Shown here one piece after another: positions 8,123-14,071 of a stretch of 16,860 nt of DNA (positions are counted from its first letter, which is position 1; each line of letters starts with the position of its first letter). This stretch comes from an uncultured Eggerthella sp. (GTDB taxonomy: Bacteria; Actinomycetota; Coriobacteriia; Coriobacteriales; Eggerthellaceae). Location: assembly GCA_900544455.1 (NCBI GenBank), contig UQVJ01000030.1, positions 1 to 16,860 on the forward strand. The letters run 5' to 3'. A program made the translations under genes and the position numbers. A model generated the notes under the pieces. The model searched no databases, was not told the origin of the DNA, and saw only the letters and a program-made list of their open reading frames with translations.

Positions 8123-8881
8123 ATGAATCCTGACTCTCGTGTTGTTCGGGGAGTAAGTATTGCAGCCATCGTTTTGTCTGCTTTGGGTATTTTGGGCGGT
8201 TTGGTAGTTGCCCTGTTCATGGGAATCGCATCGACTTCCTTAAACGATCCAGCTGTGGTTAATGCTCTTGTGTCGGAACTGCAATCATCAAGCTCTTCTT
8301 CGGCGTTTGATGGTTCTTCGCCGTATTCGACCTACGATTATTCCGGCATGACCCAAGATGAAGCCATGGCAGTGGCCAGCGCCAGCATTTTCATAATGGT
8401 GGGTCTGAGCTTCGGATATGTACTGTGCAAAGTTGTTTGTCTTGTTGCGGGTATCATTGCGTTGCGCAGCTGCACCAACCCCGCCAAGCTGGGCGGTGCC
8501 TTTGGCTGGTCTATCGCTGCTGCCGTCGTCAGCTTTTTGGTCGGCGGCATGATTTCCATGGTGCTGTTCATCGTTTCGGCGGTGTTTGTTAGCCGTGCTC
8601 GTAAGGCATACGCGGCTGCGCCAATGGGGGCTTACGGTTACCAGCAGCCTCAACAGTACCAACAGTATCAGCAACCGCAGCAGTATCAGCAGAGCCAGCA
8701 GGCTCTGCAGCAGCCGATAAATCAGCAGGTGCCCCCGCAACCGCAGCAGCCGATGCAGGGTCAGCCCTCGGCCGCCCCGCAGGCTCCAACTGCGCCTCAG
8801 GCCCCCGCAGCCCCGCAGGCTCCGGCCGGCCCACAGGCTTCCGCCCAAGACGATCAGGGTGAAAGCCCCAAGCAGCAGTAA
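8123..8881 (+). CDS. Membrane protein with Gln/Pro-rich cytoplasmic tail, function unknown
   Basis: This 252-aa protein has an N-terminal membrane segment (11-35), a Ser-rich loop (about 51-75), two long hydrophobic stretches (about 85-113 and 125-156) that may be two or more membrane spans, and a low-complexity tail. The tail has a YQQPQQ-type repeat zone (173-210) followed by APQAP-type repeats (218-240). The basic turn VSRARKAY before the tail suggests that the tail is cytoplasmic. The architecture resembles actinobacterial DUF4190-like small membrane proteins, but I do not recognise the family with certainty. ATG 8123 is preferred over the adjoining in-frame TTG at 8120, because AAAGGGG (8110-8116) is then spaced by 6 bases. 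Overlapping ATGs upstream could form a short leader frame. A bidirectional terminator follows. Confidence 0.85.
   Translation: MNPDSRVVRGVSIAAIVLSALGILGGLVVALFMGIASTSLNDPAVVNALVSELQSSSSSSAFDGSSPYSTYDYSGMTQDEAMAVASASIFIMVGLSFGYVLCKVVCLVAGIIALRSCTNPAKLGGAFGWSIAAAVVSFLVGGMISMVLFIVSAVFVSRARKAYAAAPMGAYGYQQPQQYQQYQQPQQYQQSQQALQQPINQQVPPQPQQPMQGQPSAAPQAPTAPQAPAAPQAPAGPQASAQDDQGESPKQQ
8638..8844 (+). repeat. Degenerate tandem coding repeats of the Gln/Pro-rich tail
   Basis: Two short-period repeats follow one another. First come CAG/CAA-rich units encoding YQQPQQ-like hexapeptides, then 15-bp-scale units encoding APQAP-like pentapeptides (four to five copies). Both are imperfect at DNA level but strongly periodic, so unit number may vary between strains by slippage. 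Confidence 0.75.
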
Positions 8882-8895
8882 ACCAGAACAGTAAA

Positions 8896-8924
8896 AAAAG
8901 CGCTGGCATCAAGCCGGCGCTTTT
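8896..8924. terminator. Bidirectional terminator between convergent genes
   Basis: AAAAGCGCTGGC (8896-8907), loop ATCAA, and GCCGGCGCTTTT (8913-8924) form a 12-bp stem with one G-T wobble. The A-run on one side and T-run on the other let it serve both the membrane protein gene (plus) and the MetE-like gene (minus, ending at 8959). Confidence 0.9.
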
Positions 8925-8958
8925 GTTTTGCCGTCGTTTTGATTGCCTTCGGGGCTTG

Positions 8959-10074
8959 TTACTTCCAAACCTCTTCAGCAACATTTTTGATGAGGGCGAT
9001 TTTCTTCCACTGATCCTCGGGTTCAATGATATTGCCCTCTTCGGTAGACGAAAAGCCGCACTGGGGGCTGATGCAGAGGTTGCGCAGCGGAACGTACTTG
9101 GCTGCCTCTTCAATGCGATGCTTCAGATCGGTTGGGTTTTCCAGGGCGCCATCTTTGGAGGTGACCAGGCCGAGGACCACCTTCTGATCTGCGATATGGT
9201 GCAACGGGCCGAAATCGCCTGCACGCTCCGAGTCGTATTCGAGGAAGAAGCCGTCAACCTTTAAGTTGGGGAACAAGATAGGCGCTACGGGGTCGTATCC
9301 GCCGGAAGAGAACCACGTGGAACGGAAATTGCCGCGGCAGATATGGATGGTGACTGCCAGATCTTCGGGTTTGTCGCGCAATGCTTCGTTGATCAAGTTA
9401 ACGTAATCGCGCTCCAGTTTGTCCAAGTCAAAGCCGCGCGCTTCATAGGCAGCGCGCTTGTTCGGGTCGCACAGCTCGCCCCAGGAAGTGTCGTCGAACT
9501 GCAAGTAGCGGCAGCCTGCATCGTAGAATGCTTGGACTGCTTTGCGGTACGCGGCGGCAATGTCGGCGAACAAGAGCGCTTCGTTGTTCTCGTAACGAGC
9601 GATGGGTGTGTAATTCTCTTCGCGCACGCAGCAAATGAGGTGAAGCATAGTGGGGGAAGGAATGGTTTGCTTGACCAGCGTGCCACCTGCAACGCTGTTG
9701 GTGAAGGCGAAGTGCTTCAGGAAGGGGTGTTCTCCGAAGTCGACCTTGTCGGTAATGACAACGGTCTTCGATTTCGGCTGGTGGCCCTTGAAGTGAACCG
9801 ACCAATGCTCCGCCCCTACTTCTTCGCAGCCAAGAAGTTCGGTAAGGAAGTCCAAATGCCACATGGAACGACGGAACTCGCCGTCGGTTACCGCGTGAAG
9901 GCCAGCGGCTTTTTGCTGAGCCACCAATTCCTCGATAGCTTCGTTTTCAACCGCTTCGAGCTCGTCGTGGGAAATGGAGCCTTCAGCGAATTGGGCGCGT
10001 GCGGTCTTGAGTTTTTCGGGACGCAGGAAGCTGCCTACGATGTCGTAATGAAACGGTGCGGCGGTATCGGACAT
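8959..10074 (-). CDS. MetE-like (YxjG/YxjH-type) cobalamin-independent methyltransferase
   Basis: This 371-aa protein corresponds to the catalytic C-terminal half of cobalamin-independent methionine synthase, the size of Bacillus YxjG/YxjH rather than the roughly 750-aa MetE. The zinc and homocysteine-activating ligands appear in order: His244 and Cys246 (IHICRGN), Glu279 (FFLEYDSERAG) and Cys339 (CISPQCGFSS). Such short forms methylate homocysteine to methionine, with the donor often unproven because the N-terminal folate-binding half is missing. ATG 10074 follows AAGGAG (complement of 10083-10088). It lies downstream of the O-acetylhomoserine sulfhydrylase gene on the same strand, but beyond a terminator and with its own promoter, which suggests a shared pathway under separate control. 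No SAM riboswitch was seen in the leader. Confidence 0.9.
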   Translation of the reverse strand: MSDTAAPFHYDIVGSFLRPEKLKTARAQFAEGSISHDELEAVENEAIEELVAQQKAAGLHAVTDGEFRRSMWHLDFLTELLGCEEVGAEHWSVHFKGHQPKSKTVVITDKVDFGEHPFLKHFAFTNSVAGGTLVKQTIPSPTMLHLICCVREENYTPIARYENNEALLFADIAAAYRKAVQAFYDAGCRYLQFDDTSWGELCDPNKRAAYEARGFDLDKLERDYVNLINEALRDKPEDLAVTIHICRGNFRSTWFSSGGYDPVAPILFPNLKVDGFFLEYDSERAGDFGPLHHIADQKVVLGLVTSKDGALENPTDLKHRIEEAAKYVPLRNLCISPQCGFSSTEEGNIIEPEDQWKKIALIKNVAEEVWK

Positions 10075-10164
10075 AGAGGATTCTCCTTCAAGTTAGCTAG
10101 GCACAACTGCCGTATTTACATGGGGTTTCGGGGCAAAACTGATGGCACCCTTTGCACTTCATCG

Positions 10165-10221
10165 ATTATAGGGGTGCTGCACCCTGTGTGGTTATAGGCA
10201 TTGTTTCTAGCGAGCTATAGG
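10165..10221 (-). promoter_or_regulatory. Promoter of the MetE-like gene with embedded palindrome
   Basis: Read on the minus strand, a perfect TATAAT (complement of 10165-10170) has no recognisable -35. Directly upstream lies the 13-bp palindrome GGGTGC-A-GCACCC (10172-10184), and GGGTGCC recurs downstream of the -10 (complement of 10144-10150). CCTATA repeats three times at 23-26-bp intervals (ending at 10166, 10192 and 10215). An ideal -10 with a dyad in place of the spacer suggests regulation by a DNA-binding protein, possibly one sensing methionine status (inference). Confidence 0.6.
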
Positions 10222-10285
10222 CGGTCGGGGACGTGGCATGGTTCGCGGTCTGGGCGCTTTTTCGGCCGCTGGCCAGATTTGCGCC

Positions 10286-10317
10286 AAAAAAATGAGCCCC
10301 TTCGAGGGAAGGGGCTC
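10286..10317 (-). terminator. Rho-independent terminator after the sulfhydrylase gene
   Basis: On the minus strand, a perfect 10-bp stem GAGCCCCTTC/GAAGGGGCTC (10294-10303 with 10308-10317) with a 4-base loop is followed one base later by seven T residues (complement of 10286-10292). It starts 33 bases after the stop codon. Confidence 0.95.
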
Positions 10318-10349
10318 GGCTTTGGGGAAAGTACGTTGATGCGATGAGG

Positions 10350-11657
10350 TTAGTCGAGTTTTGCGAAAGCTTGCTCGAGGTCCCAAATGATGTCATCGGC
10401 GTTTTCGGTGCCGATGGAAAGGCGAATGGTGGAAGGCGTGATGCCCTGATCGGCCAGTTCGGCTTCGGTGAGCTGGGAATGCGTGGTAGAGGCAGGGTGG
10501 ATTACGAGACTCTTAACGTCTGCCACGTTTGCCAGCAGCGAGAAGATCTGCAGGTTGTCGATGAACTTCCAGGCTGCTTCCTTGCCGCCTTCGATTTCGA
10601 ACGTAAAGATGGATGCGCCACCGTTGGGGAAGTACTTCTGGTACAGCTCGTGGTCGGGATGATCGGGAAGGCTGGGGTGGTTCACCTTGGCAACATGGGG
10701 GTTGTTCAGGAGGTATTCCACAACCTTCTTGGTGTTTTCCACGTGGCGGTCTACGCGCAGGGAAAGCGTCTCAGTGCCCTGAAGAAGGATCCATGCATTG
10801 AAGGGGGAAATGCATGGGCCCTCGTCGCGCAGCAAGATGGCGCGAATGTAGGTTACGAAGGCAGCAGGACCTACGGCATCTGCGAAAGAAACGCCGTGAT
10901 AGCTGGGGTTGGGAGCAGCGATGGGGGCGTACTTGCCGCTTGCCTTCCAGTCGAAGTTGCCACCGTCGACGATTACGCCACCGAGGGAAGATCCATGGCC
11001 GCCGATGAACTTGGTTGCGGAATGAACCACGATGTTTGCACCATGCTCAAGCGGGCGGAACAGGTAGGGAGTGCCGAAGGTGTTGTCTACGACGACGGGC
11101 AAGCCGTGCTTCTTGGCGATTTCGGAAATGGCGTCGATGTTGGGGATGTCGGAATTGGGATTGCCCAGCGTTTCGAGATAGATGGCTTTGGTGTTTTCCT
11201 TGATGGCGCCCTCAACTTCTTCAAGGTTGTGAGCGTCGACGAAGGTGGTTTCAACGCCGAACTGGGAAATGGTGTGCTCCAGGAAGTTGTAAGATCCGCC
11301 GTAGATGGTCTTCTGTGCCACGATGTGGTCGCCTGCCTGGGCGAGCGCCTGAATGGTAAGGGTGATGGCTGCAGCACCGGATGCTACTGCCAGGCCGGCA
11401 ACGCCGCCTTCAAGGGCAGCGATGCGATCCTCGAACACGCCCTGGGTGGAATTGGTAAGGCGACCGTAGATGTTGCCTGCGTCTGCCAGGCCAAAGCGGT
11501 CGGCGGCATGCTGGGAGTTGCGGAAAACGTAGCTGGTGGTTTGGTAAATCGGCACTGCGCGGGAATCGGAGGCGGGGTCTGCTTCTTCCTGACCTACATG
11601 GAGCGCCAAGGTGTCGAACTGGAATTCATGATCGGGGTTGTTTACGAACTGGCTCAT
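10350..11657 (-). CDS. metY: O-acetylhomoserine aminocarboxypropyltransferase (sulfhydrylase)
   Basis: This 435-aa PLP enzyme of the Cys/Met metabolism (fold type I) family has the usual length for MetY. It shows the PLP lysine in SATKFIGGHGSSLGG (Lys216), the cofactor-ring aspartate in VVVDNTFGTP (Asp191), and YGR (64-66) for phosphate contact from the partner subunit. It condenses O-acetylhomoserine with sulfide to homocysteine in direct-sulfhydrylation methionine synthesis. The length and the SLGG context fit MetY better than MetB, MetC or O-succinylhomoserine enzymes, but substrate choice cannot be settled from sequence. ATG 11657 follows GAAAGGA by 7 bases. It has its own promoter and terminator, and is divergent from the small membrane protein and LysR genes. 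Confidence 0.95.
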   Translation of the reverse strand: MSQFVNNPDHEFQFDTLALHVGQEEADPASDSRAVPIYQTTSYVFRNSQHAADRFGLADAGNIYGRLTNSTQGVFEDRIAALEGGVAGLAVASGAAAITLTIQALAQAGDHIVAQKTIYGGSYNFLEHTISQFGVETTFVDAHNLEEVEGAIKENTKAIYLETLGNPNSDIPNIDAISEIAKKHGLPVVVDNTFGTPYLFRPLEHGANIVVHSATKFIGGHGSSLGGVIVDGGNFDWKASGKYAPIAAPNPSYHGVSFADAVGPAAFVTYIRAILLRDEGPCISPFNAWILLQGTETLSLRVDRHVENTKKVVEYLLNNPHVAKVNHPSLPDHPDHELYQKYFPNGGASIFTFEIEGGKEAAWKFIDNLQIFSLLANVADVKSLVIHPASTTHSQLTEAELADQGITPSTIRLSIGTENADDIIWDLEQAFAKLD

Positions 11658-11712
11658 GGCGAGTTCCTTTCTTTATGTGGAGGGGTGTGTTTCCTGTTTG
11701 CTAGCAAAACGA

Positions 11713-11741
11713 AGTAAACTCCCCAAAGCCCCTAGGGTCAA
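11713..11741 (-). promoter_or_regulatory. metY: Promoter of the sulfhydrylase gene
   Basis: On the minus strand, TTGACC (complement of 11736-11741), a 17-base spacer and TTTACT (complement of 11713-11718) predict a start near 11706 and a leader of about 50 bases, too short for a known SAM riboswitch. The spacer contains the 8-bp palindrome CCCTAGGG. Confidence 0.6.
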
Positions 11742-11832
11742 TAGGAATTGATGAAAAAGCGCAGCTCAGGGGCATGCTTTATCCGGATAGCCTGGGTTTG
11801 GGAAAACCTATAGCGGCCTTTTATCTGCGAAA

Positions 11833-11991
11833 ATGCCGTTGTTTAGAGGCGTTTTTCGGGTTGATCGCGCCTCTGGGGCAAGTGCTTGGGGCGGCAATGT
11901 TGCGGTTGTTTTCCTTCTGTTCTTCGCGCTGGTTGTGTGCATGTACGTTATCAACCTGGATTTGGCATCGCTTTCCGGCATTGCCGGTTAG
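11833..11991 (+). CDS. Small single-pass membrane protein (52 aa), unrecognised
   Basis: ATG at 11833 opens a frame ending TAG at 11989-11991. The product begins MPLFRGVFRVDRASGASAW and continues into an uninterrupted hydrophobic helix of about 19 residues (VAVVFLLFFALVVCMYVI, from about residue 23) and a short polar end. A basic N-terminus followed by one hydrophobic helix is typical of small bacterial membrane proteins. Support comes from the clean helix, codon use like the neighbours, and a terminator-like hairpin starting 13 bases after the stop. Against it, there is no clear Shine-Dalgarno, and the promoter is weak (TTGGGA at 11798-11803, 17-base spacer, TTATCT at 11821-11826), which would imply a leaderless mRNA. 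No family is recognised. It lies between the metY promoter and the LysR gene. Confidence 0.5.
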   Translation: MPLFRGVFRVDRASGASAWGGNVAVVFLLFFALVVCMYVINLDLASLSGIAG

Positions 11992-12003
11992 CCTTTGTCT
12001 AGC

Positions 12004-12030
12004 AGGCCGTAGGAAACTGCGGGCCTTTTT
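12004..12030 (+). terminator. Terminator after the small membrane protein frame
   Basis: A 9-bp stem, AGGCC-GTAG / CTGC-(G)-GGCCT with one bulged G, is capped by a GAAA tetraloop and followed by TTTTT (12026-12030). It lies on the plus strand 13 bases beyond the 52-aa frame, which argues that something is transcribed through that frame. Confidence 0.7.
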
Positions 12031-12051
12031 CGTGCTCAAGGGTGTAAAAAT

Positions 12052-12103
12052 GGGACAGGTACGAAATTCGCACTTCCGCAAATATGTACCTGCCCCCCTT
12101 TTT
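12052..12103 (+). terminator. Second hairpin with T-run before the LysR gene, GGGACAGGTAC-type dyad
   Basis: GGGACAGGTAC (12052-12062) pairs with GTACCTGCCCC (12086-12096), with one mismatch, around a 23-base loop; AAAAA precedes the left arm and TTTTT (12099-12103) follows the right arm. It can act as a terminator in either direction. The arm sequence recurs in related form at 13136 and 14177, so the hairpin may instead belong to a dispersed palindromic repeat family. It lies 25 bases before the LysR start codon. Confidence 0.6.
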
Positions 12104-12128
12104 AGTCCTCTTCGAAAGGTCATGCACT

Positions 12129-13028
12129 GTGAAGCTTCAACAACTTATTTACGCCGTTAAGGTGGCCGAATGCGGCAGCATTACCGAAGCGGCGCGCCGT
12201 CTGTTCGTTTCGCAACCTTCGGTTACCAGTGCCATTCACGACCTTGAGCAGGAAATGAACGTGCACATTTTCGACCGTACCAACAAGGGTGTGGTGGTTT
12301 CCGCGGAAGGCGATACTTTTTTGGGTTATGCCCGCCAGGTGATAGAGCAGGCCGAGCTGCTAGAAGGCAAGTACAAGAGCACGAAGCAGCGCATGCCGCA
12401 TTTCGCCGTTCCGTGTCAGCATTACTCCTTTGCGGTGAACGCCTTCGTTGATGTGATTCGCGAATTTGATGCGGAGCGCTATGACTTCACCCTGCGCGAA
12501 GAGCAGACCCATGAAATCATCGAAGACGTGGCCCGCATGAAAAGCGAGCTGGGAGTGCTGTACCTTTCTGCCCGCAACCGCGAGGTTATAAGCAAGATGC
12601 TTGTTGCCAACGAATTGGCATTTGAACCGCTGTTCCGTGCCGAGCCCCATGTGTTCGTATGCTCCGATCACCCCGTTGCCCAGCGCGCATCCGTAACCCT
12701 GGAAGACATGGCTAGCTACCCGTTTCTTTCCTATGAACAGGGCAACTACAATTCCTTTTACTTTTCGGAAGAGTTAACTTCCACACTCGACCGCAGCAAG
12801 AACATCCGCGTGCGCGACCGCGCAACGCTGTTCAACCTGCTTATCGGCCTGAATGGCTACACTGTGTGTTCGGGCGTGATCAGCGCAGAATTGAACGGAT
12901 CTTCCATTGTTTCGGTGCCGCTGGATATCGACGAGTATATGGAAGTTGGCGTGGTAACTCGCAAGGGCACCCAACGTTCCCCGTATGGTGCGGCATACCT
13001 GGAGGCCATCAAGCGCCACATCCCGTAA
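12129..13028 (+). CDS. LysR-family transcriptional regulator
   Basis: This is a 299-aa protein of normal LysR length. The winged helix-turn-helix is at residues 1-60 (AVKVAECGSITEAARRLFVSQPSV), followed by a linker helix (about 60-88) and a two-lobed effector-binding domain (about 90-295). The start is taken as GTG at 12129, because the canonical MKLQQLIYAV opening begins there and GAAAGG (12114-12119) is spaced 9 bases away. The frame stays open upstream, but those codons run through the terminator hairpin. It is divergent from metY, and the family includes sulfur-metabolism regulators (CysB, MetR), so control of metY or of the MetE-like gene is plausible but unproven. A hairpin with T-run immediately upstream makes read-through control possible. 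Confidence 0.92.
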   Translation: MKLQQLIYAVKVAECGSITEAARRLFVSQPSVTSAIHDLEQEMNVHIFDRTNKGVVVSAEGDTFLGYARQVIEQAELLEGKYKSTKQRMPHFAVPCQHYSFAVNAFVDVIREFDAERYDFTLREEQTHEIIEDVARMKSELGVLYLSARNREVISKMLVANELAFEPLFRAEPHVFVCSDHPVAQRASVTLEDMASYPFLSYEQGNYNSFYFSEELTSTLDRSKNIRVRDRATLFNLLIGLNGYTVCSGVISAELNGSSIVSVPLDIDEYMEVGVVTRKGTQRSPYGAAYLEAIKRHIP

Positions 13029-13101
13029 GCGGGTGCAAGAGTCCCTGGTGCTGCCATACCCGCTGCGGTCTGCGGTCGCATCCCGTAAGCAGGGGCGAGA
13101 G
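13019..13101 (+). repeat. Direct repeat duplicating the LysR gene terminus
   Basis: The 23-bp sequence at 13019-13041, which spans the last LysR codons and stop, recurs at 13079-13101 with three or four mismatches; the first 12 bases (CATCCCGTAAGC) are identical. The copies are exactly 60 bp apart. Between them TGCGGTC is repeated twice in tandem (about 13064-13077). The second copy contains a decayed LysR C-terminus, as after a partial duplication. Confidence 0.75.
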
Positions 13102-13132
13102 GGATAGACGCATTGGCGCATCCAGGAGGGGA

Positions 13133-13222
13133 CAAGGGACGGGTACAGTTGACTCATTTGGGCAAATCTTCGCCAATCCTTAATCGCTTCATCAAATAAT
13201 CCAACTGCGCCCGTCCCTCTTG
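13133..13222. repeat. Long imperfect dyad between LysR and DUF4130 genes
   Basis: GGGACGGGTACAGTTG (13136-13151) and CAACTGCGCCCGTCCC (13202-13217) are inverted copies matching at 14 of 16 positions, extended by CAAG/CTTG with a one-base bulge. The central 50 bases are A+T-richer. There is no adjacent T-run, so it is not a typical terminator, although it separates convergent genes. The left arm resembles the GGGACAGGTAC arm at 12052. Confidence 0.7.
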
Positions 13223-13237
13223 GGGGCTAGTTGAATG

Positions 13238-14071
13238 CTAGCGGATGCTGGTGCCGGGCAGCTCGTCGGCCATTTCGGTGATGTTCTTCCATAGGCGTTT
13301 GGGCATGAAGCCGCGCCGCAACTCGGGGTTGTAGCGGTCGGGTATGGCTACGGCATCGTAGAAGCGCTTCCAAGCATCGACCATTAAGGCTTCGTCGGCG
13401 GTTTCTTCGGGCAGGGTGAGCTCGTCGCTTTTCACTAGCGTCCAAGCACCCTTCTGGGAAACACCAGCAAGATGGTGCACCTCGTCGAAGATGATGAACG
13501 GCTGCGTGTTGAAGCGGGCGGCGAACCAGTCCATAAGGATGGGTACCACATTCGCCTTGGGGTTGCAGGCAGCGAACCACACGCCGCCCTGCATTTCGCG
13601 GAAGCGCAGGAACTGCATCATGTAATGGCGTTCGTTCATCACTGATTTGTGCAGCTTCACCAGCGGTTCCACGCAGGGGTGCGCCAACTGGCCCAGCACG
13701 TTTCCGCGTTCCTGCATGGCATAACGCACGAAGACGCAGATGCTTGTGCCTTTCTCCGGATCGTCGGAAAGAAAGGCAATGCGGATGGCGTCGAACGTGC
13801 TGCCGCCGCAGGTGCGGCATATGCCGGTACGCACGCGGTTGGCTATGGCGGGGCTAGTGGGTATGGTTGCGGGTTGCTGGCCCAACCGCAGTTGCAGGTT
13901 TTCCTTCGTGGCTATTTTGCTGGGAACCAGCTTTCGTCGATACGTTTCGAAGATGGCGCACAGCAGCCCTTCCAAGGTGCCGTCGTAGATGAAGGCATAT
14001 CCCAGGTTCGGGACAGGGTAACCTGGTGTCGGCGCAGGCGCACTGTGCCGCGAGACGTTGTTGGTGCCCAT
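13238..14071 (-). CDS. DUF4130 / TIGR03915-type putative DNA metabolism protein
   Basis: This 277-aa protein matches the family that accompanies the radical SAM protein TIGR03916. It has the opening FIYDGTLEGLLCAIFETYRRK (residues 27-47), a central helical region with FLSDDPEKG and RFRE, and the ending MPKRLWKNITEM (256-267). In some proteobacteria the family is fused to a uracil-DNA glycosylase-like domain; that domain is absent here. Biochemical function is unknown, and DNA repair or modification is inferred from the fusions and partner. The start is ATG 14071: its A is shared with the TGA of the upstream gene (TGATG), and there is no Shine-Dalgarno, so translation is probably coupled by re-initiation. 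Cys85/Cys88 (CRTC), with Cys112 and Cys133, could bind metal, but this is not a known family feature. The frame is open further upstream, inside the partner gene, where it does not resemble the family. Confidence 0.9.
   Translation of the reverse strand: MGTNNVSRHSAPAPTPGYPVPNLGYAFIYDGTLEGLLCAIFETYRRKLVPSKIATKENLQLRLGQQPATIPTSPAIANRVRTGICRTCGGSTFDAIRIAFLSDDPEKGTSICVFVRYAMQERGNVLGQLAHPCVEPLVKLHKSVMNERHYMMQFLRFREMQGGVWFAACNPKANVVPILMDWFAARFNTQPFIIFDEVHHLAGVSQKGAWTLVKSDELTLPEETADEALMVDAWKRFYDAVAIPDRYNPELRRGFMPKRLWKNITEMADELPGTSIR

Noticed and set aside
8638..8844. CRISPR-like or satellite array
   Set aside because: The periodicity follows codons of a Gln/Pro-rich tail; there are no spacer units or conserved direct repeats of CRISPR length.
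10344..11717. 457-codon plus-strand open frame
   Set aside because: It lies exactly antisense to the metY gene, whose PLP motifs are unmistakable; the translation has no family character and no ribosome site.
11658..11832. SAM riboswitch or T-box upstream of metY
   Set aside because: The predicted leader is only about 50 bases and shows none of the conserved core helices or T-box sequence.
12084..12128. 15-codon extension of the LysR protein
   Set aside because: It runs through the hairpin and T-run region; canonical LysR N-termini begin at the GTG at 12129.
11774..12160. 128-codon plus-strand frame before the LysR gene
   Set aside because: It crosses two terminator-like hairpins and overlaps the LysR start; the smaller 52-aa frame in another phase has a far better membrane-protein pattern.
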